A stretch of 64,000 nt of DNA from Arthrobacter sp. NEB 688 (GCF_013201035.1 NZ_CP053707.1:1550001-1614000), one strand, 5' to 3'. Shown: positions 17,834 through 27,963, counted from the stretch's first letter. Numbers and translations: made by a program. The notes: generated from the sequence alone by a model not told the origin.

Positions 17834-18168
17834 CCGAGCAGGTCGTCCGCGACCCCGGCATGCAGCAGGAGCGCACGACGCTCGCCTGGCGCCGGACCGG
17901 CCTGGCGCTGCTCGTCGGCACGCTGACCGTCGGCCGGCTCACCCTCGACTCGCTCGGCGGGGCGGTCGTGCTGCCCACGGTGCTCATCGCCGCCCTCGCC
18001 GCGTACGTCGTCGTCGCGACGCTGCGCCAGCGCCGCCTGGGCACGGGCCACCCGGCCGACCCGCGCCTGTCGGTGCTGCGCGACGGACGCCTCGTCGCGG
18101 CCGTCGCCACCGTCGTCACCGCCCTCGCGCTCGGCGAGCTCCTCGCGGCGCTCGTCGACCTCGTGTGA
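17830..18168 (+). CDS. second DUF202 membrane protein
   Basis: 112 residues beginning at GTG within GTGA, a 4-base overlap with the preceding DUF202 gene. MQQERTTLAWRRTGLALLVG is again the DUF202 signature, with three helices. The two proteins are similar in plan but not in detail and may form a heteromeric pair in the membrane. No substrate is known. Confidence 0.83.
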   Translation: MTEQVVRDPGMQQERTTLAWRRTGLALLVGTLTVGRLTLDSLGGAVVLPTVLIAALAAYVVVATLRQRRLGTGHPADPRLSVLRDGRLVAAVATVVTALALGELLAALVDLV

Positions 18169-18212
18169 GCGTCGTCCTTCCACGGGGGCCGGTCGTGGGT
18201 GATGCTGTGGCC

Positions 18213-19103
18213 ATGGACCCCCGGACGACGTTCGACTCGGCCGCCGACCTCGCGAGCGCGCTGGGCGGTGTCGGCTACCTCAGCGACGACGCGCTCTCGA
18301 CGGTCACGTGGCTCTCGCTGCGGCTCGGCCGCCCCCTGCTCATGGAGGGCGAGCCCGGCACCGGCAAGACCGCTCTCGCGGAGGCGCTGGCCGAGACGAT
18401 GGACCTGCCGCTCATCCGGCTGCAGTGCTACGAGGGCATCGACGCCAGCCAGGCCCTCTACGACTGGGACTTCCCGCGCCAGATCCTCCACGTGCGCGCG
18501 CTCGAGGCGGTCGAGGGCGGCGCGAAGGACGTGCGCGAGCTCGAGGCCGACCTCTTCGACGAGCGCTTCCTCCTCGCGCGCCCGGTCCTCCAGGCGCTGC
18601 GCGACGCGCCGGCCGTCCTCCTCGTCGACGAGGTCGACCGCGCCGACGACGAGTTCGAGGCCTTCCTGCTCGAGGTGCTCTCGACGTGGCAGGTGACCAT
18701 CCCCGAGCTCGGGCCGATCCGGGCGGCGACGCCCCCGGTCGTCGTCCTCACCTCCAACCGCACCCGCGAGCTCCACGACGCGCTCAAGCGCCGCTGCCTC
18801 TACCACTGGCTCGAGCACCCCGGCATCGAGCGCGAGCTGGCGATCGTCCGCACCCGGGCCCCCGAGGTGCCCGAAGCCCTTGCGGCGCAGGTCGTCCGGG
18901 CCGTGCACGCCATCCGCGACGACCGCGAGATGCTCAAGCCGCCCGGCGTCGCCGAGACCCTCGACTGGGCCCGGGCGCTCTACGAGCTCGGCACCCGGAC
19001 CCTCGACACCGAGACCGCGGCGGCCACCCTCGGGGTCGCGGTCAAGTACCGCGAGGACGCCGAGCGGGTGAAGCGCGCCCTCGACGTCATGCTCACCCCG
19101 TGA
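18213..19103 (+). CDS. MoxR-family AAA+ ATPase (CoxD-like)
   Basis: 296 residues. Walker A is GEPGTGKT, followed by the MoxR block RLQCYEGIDASQALYDWDFPRQ; Walker B is LLVDEVDRADDEFEAFLLEVLS, and a sensor region TSNRTRELHDALKRRC follows. CoxD in CO-oxidising bacteria is an ATPase needed to insert sulfur and copper into the hydroxylase active site; this homologue probably matures the coxSLM product here. The ATG at 18213 is chosen; in-frame GTGs at 18207 and 18195 are alternatives. The VWA partner follows 19 bases later. Confidence 0.9.
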   Translation: MDPRTTFDSAADLASALGGVGYLSDDALSTVTWLSLRLGRPLLMEGEPGTGKTALAEALAETMDLPLIRLQCYEGIDASQALYDWDFPRQILHVRALEAVEGGAKDVRELEADLFDERFLLARPVLQALRDAPAVLLVDEVDRADDEFEAFLLEVLSTWQVTIPELGPIRAATPPVVVLTSNRTRELHDALKRRCLYHWLEHPGIERELAIVRTRAPEVPEALAAQVVRAVHAIRDDREMLKPPGVAETLDWARALYELGTRTLDTETAAATLGVAVKYREDAERVKRALDVMLTP

Positions 19104-19122
19104 CGCCGCGCCCGCCCCGCCG

Positions 19123-20259
19123 ATGACCGTCGCCCAGCACCGCCTCGACGCCGCCGAGCTCGTCCGCAGCCCGGAGGAGGTCCTCGTCGGGTTCGCCCGG
19201 ACGCTGCGCGCCGCCGGCGTCCACGTGACGGCCGACCGCGAGCGCACCTACCTCGAGGCCGTCGCGGCCGTCGGGCTCGAGGACCCGGCGGCGGTCTACC
19301 ACGCCGGCCGCGCGACCCTCTGCGCGTCGCCGGCCGACCTCGAGCGCCACGACCTCGTCTTCGCGGAGTGGTTCGGCGGCACCCGCGCCGGCACCAAGCC
19401 CCGCGACCCCCTGAGTCGGCTGATCCCCCGCGCGTCCCTCGGCGCCGAGGAGCCCGGGCCCGGCGAGGGCCGGGACGAGCCCGACGACGTCCACGCCCAG
19501 GCCTCGGCCACCGAGATCCTGCGCCGCAAGGACGTGACGACCCTCAGCCGCCGCGAGCGCGAGGAGCTGGCCCGCCTCTTCGGCCGCCTCCGCCCGCGCG
19601 CGCCCCGCCGGCGTGCCCACCGCTGGGAGGACGCGCCCCGCGGGGCCGTCGACGCCCGGCGCACGCTGCGCGCGATGCTCCGGCGGATGGGGGAGCCGGG
19701 CGAGGTCGCGTGGCGCCGGCGCGGCAGCCGACCCCGCCGGGTCGTCCTCCTCCTCGACGTCTCCGGGTCGATGAGCGCCTACGCCGACTCGCTCGTGCGC
19801 CTGTGCCACACCTACTGCGTCTCCGAGGCGCCGACCGAGGTCTTCACGCTCGGGACCCGCCTCACCCACATCACCCGCGCGCTGACCCAGCGCGACGCCG
19901 ACCGGGCCATCGTCGCGGCGGGCGAGGCGATCCCGGACTGGTCCGGCGGCACCCGGCTGGCCGAGGGCCTCAAGGTCTTCCTCGACCGCTGGGGCCGGCG
20001 GGGGATGGCCCGTGGCGCGGTGGTCGTCGTCTTCAGCGACGGCTGGGAGCGCGACGCCCCGGAGGCCCTCGGCGAGCAGGTGCGCCGGCTCCACGCGGTC
20101 GCCCACCGGGTCGTCTGGGTCAACCCGCACCGGGGCAGGGCCGGGTACGAACCGGTCCAGGGGGGCATCATGGCGGTGCTGCCGCACGTCGACGACTTCG
20201 TCGCCGGGCACTCGATGGCGGCGTTCGAGGAGCTGACGGAGGTGGTCGCGCGTGCGTGA
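19123..20259 (+). CDS. VWA-domain CoxE family protein
   Basis: 378 residues. The MIDAS motif is in LLLDVSGSMSAYADSLVRL, with later VFSDGWERDAPEAL completing the metal site. The N-terminal part is Arg-rich and helical (LSRREREELARLFGRLRPRAPRRR). CoxE works with CoxD in maturing molybdenum hydroxylases. It overlaps the XdhC-family gene by 8 bases, so translation is probably coupled. Confidence 0.9.
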   Translation: MTVAQHRLDAAELVRSPEEVLVGFARTLRAAGVHVTADRERTYLEAVAAVGLEDPAAVYHAGRATLCASPADLERHDLVFAEWFGGTRAGTKPRDPLSRLIPRASLGAEEPGPGEGRDEPDDVHAQASATEILRRKDVTTLSRREREELARLFGRLRPRAPRRRAHRWEDAPRGAVDARRTLRAMLRRMGEPGEVAWRRRGSRPRRVVLLLDVSGSMSAYADSLVRLCHTYCVSEAPTEVFTLGTRLTHITRALTQRDADRAIVAAGEAIPDWSGGTRLAEGLKVFLDRWGRRGMARGAVVVVFSDGWERDAPEALGEQVRRLHAVAHRVVWVNPHRGRAGYEPVQGGIMAVLPHVDDFVAGHSMAAFEELTEVVARA

Positions 20260-21418
20260 CGTGCTGGACGAGCTGATGACCTGGTGGCGGGCCGGGGAGA
20301 CCGTCGGCGTGGGCACCGTCGTCGCGACGTTCCGCTCGGCGCCGCGGCCGGCCGGGGCCTCGATGCTGCTCGGCCCGGGCGGCGAGGCCGTCGGGTCGGT
20401 GTCGGGCGGCTGCGTCGAGGGCGCGGTCTACGAGCTGTCGAAGGAGGTCGTCGACGGCGGCACGCCCGTGCTCCAGCGCTACGGCGTCTCCGACGACGAC
20501 GCGTTCGCCGTCGGCCTGACCTGCGGCGGCATCCTCGACGTCTTCGTCGAGCCGGTGTCGCAGCGGACCTTCCCCGAGCTCGGCGCCGTGGCCGACGACG
20601 TCGCCGCGGGGCGGCCGGTCGCCGTCGCCACGGTCATCGACCACCCCGACCCCGCGTGGCTGGGCCGCCGGCTCGTCGTGCGGCCCGAGGACGCCGACGT
20701 GCCGGTCGTCGGCGAGATCGGTTCCCCGCGGGCCGACTCCGCCGTCGCCGACGACGCCCGCGGCCTGCTCGCGTCCGGGCGCACCGAGACCCTCACCTAC
20801 GGCCCCGACGGGGAGCGCCGCGGCGAGGGGATGCGGGTGTTCGTCAACGCCTTCGCGCCGCGCCCGCGGATGCTCGTCTTCGGCGCCATCGACTTCGCGG
20901 CCGCCGTCGCGCACGTCGGCAGCTTCCTCGGCTACCGCGTGACGGTCTGCGACGCCCGGCCGGTCTTCGCGACCCGTACCCGCTTCCCGGCCGCCGACGA
21001 GGTCGTCGTCGAGTGGCCGCACAAGTACCTCGCGGCGGAGCAGGAGGCGGGCGCCATCGACGGCCGCACCGTCGTCTGCGTGCTGACCCACGACCCGAAG
21101 TTCGACGTGCCCGTCCTCGAGCAGGCGCTGCGGCTGCCGGAGGTCGCCTACATCGGGGCGATGGGCAGCCGGCGCACCCACGAGGACCGGCTCGAGCGGC
21201 TGCGCGAGGCCGGGGTGACCGAGGACGAGATCGCCCGGCTGTCCAGCCCCATCGGCCTCGACCTCGGCGCTCGCACACCGGAGGAGACGGCGGTGTCCAT
21301 CGCCGCCGAGATCGTCGCGCTCCAGTGGGGCGGGGGTGGGAAGCGGCTGCAGGAGGTCGGCGGCCCCATCCACCACCACGGCGACGGGCTCCACGAAGCC
21401 GCACCTGCGCCCGCCTGA
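20252..21418 (+). CDS. XdhC/CoxI family cofactor-maturation protein
   Basis: 388 residues. The N-terminal XdhC_CoxI domain has GSVSGGCVEGAVYE and LTCGGILDVFVEP. The C-terminal Rossmann domain runs from about 200 (MLVFGAIDFAAAVAHVGSFLG) and includes YIGAMGSRRTHEDRLERL. XdhC binds the molybdenum cofactor, protects its sulfurated form and hands it to the apoenzyme. The GTG start at 20252 overlaps coxE. A 208-base gap with a hairpin follows, so the structural genes probably have their own promoter. Confidence 0.92.
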   Translation: MRDVLDELMTWWRAGETVGVGTVVATFRSAPRPAGASMLLGPGGEAVGSVSGGCVEGAVYELSKEVVDGGTPVLQRYGVSDDDAFAVGLTCGGILDVFVEPVSQRTFPELGAVADDVAAGRPVAVATVIDHPDPAWLGRRLVVRPEDADVPVVGEIGSPRADSAVADDARGLLASGRTETLTYGPDGERRGEGMRVFVNAFAPRPRMLVFGAIDFAAAVAHVGSFLGYRVTVCDARPVFATRTRFPAADEVVVEWPHKYLAAEQEAGAIDGRTVVCVLTHDPKFDVPVLEQALRLPEVAYIGAMGSRRTHEDRLERLREAGVTEDEIARLSSPIGLDLGARTPEETAVSIAAEIVALQWGGGGKRLQEVGGPIHHHGDGLHEAAPAPA

Positions 21419-21503
21419 GCGCTTTCCGGCCGCATCGGCGGCAGTGGCCGTGGCCTCGCGGTGAGTCCGTTGTGGCGCAAGCCGATTCGGCGCGCCCTCG
21501 AAC

Positions 21504-21520
21504 CTTTCCTCGGGGGAAAG
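21504..21520 (+). terminator. small hairpin upstream of coxS
   Basis: CTTTCC (21504-21509) and GGAAAG (21515-21520) form a 6-base stem with a 5-base loop in the xdhC-coxS gap. It is weak and may be an attenuator rather than a terminator. Confidence 0.3.
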
Positions 21521-21560
21521 CCCGGCGCACCCGTCCGGTCGGTGGGTTCGTCCATACCCC

Positions 21561-21589
21561 TTGCCGACCGACGATGGGTGAAGCAAGAT
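21561..21589 (+). promoter_or_regulatory. candidate coxS promoter
   Basis: TTGCCG (21561-21566) and CAAGAT (21584-21589) have the ideal 17-base spacing, and the ribosome site GAAGGAG precedes the ATG at 21627. No other good pair is visible in the gap. Confidence 0.4.
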
Positions 21590-21626
21590 CACGAGCACGA
21601 TCACGGATCCACTCGCGAAGGAGTCA

Positions 21627-22111
<485 letters not shown>

Positions 22112-22112
<1 letters not shown>

Positions 22113-24592
22113 TGACCGCCGTCGACGACCGCCCGACCGCCGAGGTCGGCAAGGACCGCCGCCGCAAGGAGGACCAGCGCCTCATCACCGGCCGCACGAA
22201 GTGGACCGACAACATCCAGCTGCCCGGGATGCTGCACCTCGCGATGGTCCGCAGCCCCTTCGCCCACGCGAAGATCGTCTCGATCGGCACGGACGAGGCC
22301 AGGGCCGCCCCCGGCGTCCACGCGGTCTTCACCGGCGCCGACCTCGCCGACAGCCAGGGCGTCAACATCAACGCCTGGCCGATCACCCCGGACCAGGTCA
22401 CCCCGACCCACCTCCCCGTCCCGAGCGAGCGCGTCGCGCACACCGGCGAGATCGTCGCCGTCGTCGTCGCGCGCAGCGCCGCCCTGGCCCGTGACGCCGC
22501 CGAGCTCGTCGACGTCGACTACGAGGAGCTGCCCGCCGTCCTCGACCTCAAGGAGGCGATCAAGGACGAGGTCCTCGCGCACCCCGACGCCGGGACGAAC
22601 AAGTCGGCCTTCTGGCAGCTGGACTCCAAGGCCGCCGGCACCGGCGGCGACGTCGAGGAGGCCATCGCCAAGGCGCGCCAGGACGGCATCGTCATCGAGC
22701 GCGAGTACCGCCAGCAGCGCCTCGTGCCGGCCTTCATGGAGCCGCGCTCGACGGTCGTCGACCCGACGGGCGAGCAGGTCGTCATCTGGTCCGCGACGCA
22801 GGTGCCGCACATCCTGCGCTTCGCGATCGCCGCGACGATGGGCATTCCCGAGTCCAAGGTCCGCGTCATCGCCCCCGACGTGGGCGGCGGCTTCGGCGGC
22901 AAGCTCCAGACGACGCCGGAGGAGTTCGCGACGATCGCCATCGCGCGCAAGCTCGGCAAGCCGTGCAAGTACACCGAGACCCGCAGCGAGACGATGGTCT
23001 CGGCCCACCACGGCCGCGACCAGTGGCAGAAGATGACCCTCGCCGCCGAGAAGGACGGCACGGTCACCGCGCTCAAGGTCGACCTCCTGGCCGACCTCGG
23101 CGCCTACGTCGCGATCGTCGGCGGCGGCGTCCCCGTCCTCGGGGCGTGGATGTTCAACAGCATCTACAAGTTCCCCGCGTACCAGTTCAACTGCCAGACG
23201 GTGCTGACCAACAAGACCTGGGTCGACGCCTACCGCGGCGCCGGGCGGCCCGAGGCCACCTACGCCATCGAGCGGATCATGGACGAGCTCGCGGCGGAGG
23301 TCGGGGTCGACCCGATCGCCATCCGCGAGAAGAACTGGATCACGCACGACGAGTTCCCGTTCACCACCGTCGCCGGCATGACCTACGACTCCGGCAACTA
23401 CGAGGCCGCGACCGAGAAGGCCCTCGAGCTCTTCGGCTACGACGAGCTGCGCGCGGAGCAGAAGCGCCGCCGCGAGTCCGGTGACACCGTCCAGCTCGGC
23501 CTCGGCGTCTCGACCTTCACCGAGATGTGCGGCCTGGCCCCCTCCCGCGTCCTCGGCTCGCTGAGCTACGGCGCCGGCGGCTGGGAGAGCGCGAGCATCC
23601 GGATGCTCGCCACCGGCACCGTCGAGGTCGTCTCGGGTGCCACGCCGCACGGCCAGGGCCACGAGACGGCGTGGAGCCAGATCGTCGCCGACCGCCTCGG
23701 CATCCCGTTCGAGAACGTCGAGGTCCTCCACGGCGACACCCAGATCGCGCCGAAGGGCCTGGACACCTACGGGTCCCGCTCGCTCGTCGTCGGCGGCGAG
23801 GCGCTCGTGCGGGCCGCCGACAAGGTCATCGAGAAGGCGAAGCCGATCGCGGCCCACCTGCTCGAGGCCAGCGTCGACGACCTCGAGTTCGAGGGCGGGC
23901 AGTTCACGGTCAAGGGCACCGACAAGGGCATCGGCATCACCGACATCGCCCTCGCGACCTTCGCGGCGCACAACCTGCCCGACGGCGTGGAGCCGAGCAT
24001 CGACGCCGACGCCACGTTCGACCCGGTCAACTTCTCCTTCCCGCACGGCACGCACCTGTGCGCCATGGAGGTCGACACCGAGACCGGGCAGAGCACGATG
24101 CGCAAGTACGTCTGCGTCGACGACATCGGGACGATCATCAACCCGCTCATCGTCGAGGGGCAGATCCACGGCGGCCTCGTCCAGGGCATCGCGCAGGCCC
24201 TCTGGGAGGGCGCGGAGTACGACGAGCAGGGCACCCTGGTGTCCGGGTCGTTCGTCGACTACACGCTCCCGACCGCGGCCGACACGATCAACTACATCAG
24301 CGAGCACACGGTCTCGCCGTCGACGACGAACACGCTCGGCACCAAGGGCGTCGGCGAGGCGGGCACCATCGCCTCGACCCCGGCGGTCGTCAACGCCATC
24401 GTCGACGCGCTGCGGCCGATGGGCATCGACGACATCCAGATGCCGTGCACGCCCGAGCGGGTGTGGAAGGCGATCCGGACCGCGGGCGCCCAGCAGGACA
24501 AGGCCACCACGGCCGACGCCCAGGCCCACTTCGGTGAGGGTGCGCCCAACCAGGACCCGGCAGCCGGCACGACGGACGGAGCAGCGCAGTGA
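22112..24592 (+). CDS. coxL: Molybdenum-binding large subunit, form II CO-dehydrogenase-like
   Basis: 826 residues. Typical xanthine-oxidase-family blocks are present: GGGFGGK around 265-271, AYRGAGR at 373-379 and the catalytic Glu749 in GVGEAG. Bona fide form I CO dehydrogenases have AYRCSFR, with the copper-binding Cys, at the loop where this protein has AYRGAGR. The Mo-Cu centre for CO is therefore absent. The enzyme more likely hydroxylates an organic substrate (aldehyde or N-heterocycle). It forms an (SLM)2 complex in the cytoplasm or at the membrane. The symbol is used at family level only. Confidence 0.93.
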
Positions 24593-25437
24593 TCCCCGCA
24601 TCCTTCGACTACCTCGCCCCGACGAGCGTCGACGAGGCCCTCGCGGCGCTCGCCGAGCACGGCGACGACGCCAAGGTCCTCGCCGGCGGGCAGTCGCTCC
24701 TGCCGATCCTGCGGATGCGGCTCAACGCCCCCGAGACGGTCGTCGACCTCGGCCGCATCGAGGCGCTGCGCGGCATCCGGGACGGCGGCGACCACATCGC
24801 CATCGGCTCGATGACGGCCTACAGCGACATCCTGGCCAGCGATCTCGTGCGCGAGCACGCGGCGCTGCTGGCGAAGGCGGTCGAGACCGTCGCCGACCCG
24901 CAGATCCGCCACCGCGGCACGGTCGGCGGGGCGGTCGTGCACGCCGACCCGGCGGGCGACGTCGGGGCGCCGATCCTCGCGCTCGACGCGACGATGGTCA
25001 TCGCCGGCTCCGGCGGCGAGCGCACCGTGCCCGCGACCGAGTTCTTCCGCGACCTCTTCGAGACCGCGGTCGAGGAGGGCGAGCTGCTCACCGAGATCCG
25101 CATCCCGAAGCACACCGGCTGGGGCGCGTCGTACGAGAAGTTCGTGCGCGTGGCCCACCAGTGGTCGATCGTCGCGGTCGCGGCGACGGTGCGGGTCGAG
25201 GGCGGGAGCATCGCCGAGGCGAAGGTGGGCCTGACGAACATGGGCAACACGCCCCTGCGCGCCGGTGCCGTCGAGCAGGCGCTCGTCGGCTCGTCCGCCT
25301 CCGGCCTGGCCGACGCCTGCGGCGCCGCCGCCGAGGGCACCAACCCGCCGAGCGACCTCAACGGCGACGCCGACTACCGGCGCCACCTCGCCACGGTCCT
25401 CACCCGACGGGCCGTCCAGAAGGCCATGGAGGGCTGA
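24589..25437 (+). CDS. coxM: FAD-binding medium subunit of the molybdenum hydroxylase
   Basis: 282 residues. The FAD-binding motifs VLAGGQSLLPILRMRL (about 30-45) and TVGGAVVHADPAGD (about 106-119) are both present. This subunit delivers electrons from the iron-sulfur clusters to quinone or another acceptor. The GTG start overlaps the coxL stop (GTGA), so translation is coupled. coxG follows after 7 bases. Confidence 0.94.
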   Translation: MIPASFDYLAPTSVDEALAALAEHGDDAKVLAGGQSLLPILRMRLNAPETVVDLGRIEALRGIRDGGDHIAIGSMTAYSDILASDLVREHAALLAKAVETVADPQIRHRGTVGGAVVHADPAGDVGAPILALDATMVIAGSGGERTVPATEFFRDLFETAVEEGELLTEIRIPKHTGWGASYEKFVRVAHQWSIVAVAATVRVEGGSIAEAKVGLTNMGNTPLRAGAVEQALVGSSASGLADACGAAAEGTNPPSDLNGDADYRRHLATVLTRRAVQKAMEG

Positions 25438-25444
25438 TCACCGC

Positions 25445-26218
25445 ATGGAGCTGACGCACGACTTCACCGTCCCCGCCGACGTCGACACGACGTGGGCCAC
25501 GTTCATGGACCTCGAGCGGGTCGGCGGCTGCTTCCCGGGCGCCACCGTCACCGAGGTCTCGGAGGAGGGGTTCGCGGGGACGGTGAAGGTCAAGCTGGGC
25601 CCGATCGCCCTCCAGTACGCGGGCACCGGCCGCTTCGTCGAGAAGGACGACGCGGCCAAGCGCGCGGTCATCGAGGCCAAGGGCAAGGACAAGCGCGGCA
25701 ACGGCACGGCCGGGGCCACGGTCCGGATCCAGCTCGCCCCGGACGGCACCGGCACCCGCGTCGAGGTCGTCACCGACCTCGCGGTCACGGGCAAGCCGGC
25801 GCAGTTCGGTCGCGGTGTCATGCAGGACGTCTCGGACAAGCTGCTCGGGCAGTTCGTCGGGTGCATCGAGGGCGTGCTCGGGGAGGCCCCGGCCGCCGGG
25901 GCCGCCCCGGCGGGTGCCGACGACACCGCCGCCCCGGCCGCGGACGCGAGCGCCGCCGCCGCCGCGGGGGCCGCCGAGTCGGCCGAGGCGCCGCCGTCGA
26001 GCCACGAGCCCGCGGCGCCCGCCGCCGCGGCGTCCGCCGCTCCCGCCGCGGCCACGCCGAGCCCGGCTCCCCGCCCGGCCCCGCGCCCGACGCCCCGGGA
26101 CGACGACGTCATCGACCTCGGCTCGACGGTGCTGCCGGTCCTCGTCAGGACCTATGCGCCCTACGTCGTCGTCGGGGTCATCGGCCTCGTCGTCGGGTGG
26201 CTCATCGGCAACCGCTGA
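25445..26218 (+). CDS. coxG: CoxG-type SRPBCC protein with C-terminal membrane anchor
   Basis: 257 residues in three parts. The first is an SRPBCC lipid-binding domain (1-145; MELTHDFTVPADVDTTW, LERVGGCFPGA). A disordered Ala/Pro-rich linker of about 70 residues follows, and a single membrane helix near the end is APYVVVGVIGLVVGWLIG. CoxG recruits the hydroxylase to the membrane and is reported to carry quinone to form I CO dehydrogenase. The tail anchor and flexible linker here fit that tethering role. It is the last gene of the operon. Confidence 0.9.
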   Translation: MELTHDFTVPADVDTTWATFMDLERVGGCFPGATVTEVSEEGFAGTVKVKLGPIALQYAGTGRFVEKDDAAKRAVIEAKGKDKRGNGTAGATVRIQLAPDGTGTRVEVVTDLAVTGKPAQFGRGVMQDVSDKLLGQFVGCIEGVLGEAPAAGAAPAGADDTAAPAADASAAAAAGAAESAEAPPSSHEPAAPAAAASAAPAAATPSPAPRPAPRPTPRDDDVIDLGSTVLPVLVRTYAPYVVVGVIGLVVGWLIGNR

Positions 26219-26244
26219 GGTCCTCGCCGACCGTCACCGGCCAC

Positions 26245-26258
26245 TACCCCCGGGGGTA
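26245..26258. promoter_or_regulatory. CsoR/CstR-like operator palindrome
   Basis: TACCCCCGGGGGTA is a perfect 14-base palindrome of the kind bound by CsoR-family copper or persulfide sensors. TATGAT (26259-26264) follows at once as a likely -10, so bound repressor would block the promoter. The regulator gene is not in the window. Confidence 0.65.
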
Positions 26259-26271
26259 TATGATCCTCCGC

Positions 26272-27963
26272 ATGAGGAAGATCGTCGTCATCGGGGGAGT
26301 GGCCGGCGGCATGTCCGCGGCCACCCGTCTGCGCCGCCTCGACGAGGAGGCGTCCATCACCGTCGTGGAGCGCAGCGGGCACGTCTCGTTCGCGAACTGC
26401 GGCCTGCCCTACCGCCTGGGCGGGGTCATCGAGGAGCGCTCGGCCCTGCTGCTGCAGACGCCGGAGTCGCTCGCGGCCCGCTTCGCCCTCGACGTGCGCG
26501 TGCGCCACGAGGCGCGCGCGATCGACCGGGCGAACCGCCGCGTCACCGTGCGCGACCTCGCGAGCGGCGAGGACGTCGAGCTCGAGTACGACGCCCTCGT
26601 GCTCTCGCCGGGCGCCCGCCCCGTGCGGCCGCCGCTGCCGGGCATCGAGGTCGCGCACACCCTGCGCGACGTCGAGGACCTCGACGCGCTCGTGGCGTCC
26701 GCGCGGGGGGCCCGTGAGGCCGTCGTCGTCGGCGGCGGGTTCATCGGGGTCGAGGTCGCCGAGAACCTCGTCCACCGCGGCATCGGCGTGACGCTCGTCG
26801 AGGCCACCGGCCAGGTGATGGCCCCGCTCGACCCCGAGATGGTCGAGCCGGTCCACGCGGCGATGCGCGCCGCCGGCGTCCGGCTCGTGCTCGGGACCTC
26901 CGTCGAGCGCATCGAGCCGGGCGAGCGCCACGTCGTGCACCTCTCCGACGGGCAGGCGGTGCCGGCCGGGCTCGTCGTCGCCGCCATCGGCGTGCGCCCC
27001 GAGACCTCGCTCGCCGCGGCCGCGGGCCTCGCCCTCGGTGAGCGCGGCGGCATCCTCGTCGACGACTCGCTGCGCACCTCCGACCCGGCGATCTTCGCCG
27101 TCGGCGACGCCGTCGAGAAGCGCGACGGGCTCGACTCCTCCGCCGTCCTCGTGCCCCTGGCCAACACCGCCAACCGGCAGGGCCGCATCGTCGCCGACGT
27201 CGTCGTGGGGCGCCCCGGCGCCGACCGGCCGGTCCTCGGCACCGCCATCGTCGGCGTGTTCGGCGTCGCGGCGGCGAGCGTCGGCTGGAACGAGAAGCGG
27301 CTGCGCGCCGCGGGTCGCCCGCACCGCGTCCTGCACACCCACCCCGGCTCGCACGCCGGCTACTACCCGGGGTCCGAGACGATGGCCCTCAAGCTGCTCG
27401 TCGACCCGCTGACCGACGAGATCCTCGGCGCGCAGGGCGTCGGGCGCGACGGGGTCGACAAGCGCATCGACGTCATCGCGACGGCGATGACCGGCCGGCT
27501 GACCGCCGCCGACCTCGCCGACCTCGAGCTCGCCTACGCCCCGCAGTTCGGCTCGGCCAAGGACCCGGTCAACATGCTCGGCTGGGTCGACCGCGCCGTC
27601 GCCGACGGTGACGTCGAGACGCTGCAGTGGCACGAGCTCGACGCCGCGCTCGCGGCCGGGGCGACGCTGCTCGACGTCCGCACCGCCGCGGAGCACGCGG
27701 CCCGCCCGGTGCCCGGGGCGCTCAACGTCCCGGTCGACGAGCTGCGCTCGCGCCTCGGTGAGCTGCCGTCGGGGCCGCTCGTCGTGCACTGCGAGGTCGG
27801 GCTGCGCGGCTACGTCGCCGCCCGGCTGCTCACGCAGCACGGGCGCGAGGTGCGCAACCTCGACGGCGGGTACCGCACGTGGGCGGCCGGCACGGCGTCG
27901 CAGCGCGCGACGGCCGCCGCCGGCGGAATGGGGCCGGGGACGGCGTCGTTGCTCCGGGCATGA
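26272..27963 (+). CDS. CoA-disulfide reductase-like flavoprotein fused to rhodanese
   Basis: 563 residues. The N-terminal FAD site is VVIGGVAGGMSAATRLRR, with redox Cys43 in SFANCGLPY; an NAD-binding site VVVGGGFIGVEVAENL and a dimerisation domain follow. A C-terminal rhodanese domain (about 460-545) has Cys507 in HCEVGLRGY. Such fusions reduce CoA persulfide or polysulfide and handle sulfane sulfur. The start at 26272 puts the ATG about 7 bases after the -10 TATGAT, implying a leaderless mRNA; ATG 26260 is an alternative that would extend the protein by four residues. The CstR-like operator fits sulfide or persulfide induction. Confidence 0.9.
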   Translation: MRKIVVIGGVAGGMSAATRLRRLDEEASITVVERSGHVSFANCGLPYRLGGVIEERSALLLQTPESLAARFALDVRVRHEARAIDRANRRVTVRDLASGEDVELEYDALVLSPGARPVRPPLPGIEVAHTLRDVEDLDALVASARGAREAVVVGGGFIGVEVAENLVHRGIGVTLVEATGQVMAPLDPEMVEPVHAAMRAAGVRLVLGTSVERIEPGERHVVHLSDGQAVPAGLVVAAIGVRPETSLAAAAGLALGERGGILVDDSLRTSDPAIFAVGDAVEKRDGLDSSAVLVPLANTANRQGRIVADVVVGRPGADRPVLGTAIVGVFGVAAASVGWNEKRLRAAGRPHRVLHTHPGSHAGYYPGSETMALKLLVDPLTDEILGAQGVGRDGVDKRIDVIATAMTGRLTAADLADLELAYAPQFGSAKDPVNMLGWVDRAVADGDVETLQWHELDAALAAGATLLDVRTAAEHAARPVPGALNVPVDELRSRLGELPSGPLVVHCEVGLRGYVAARLLTQHGREVRNLDGGYRTWAAGTASQRATAAAGGMGPGTASLLRA

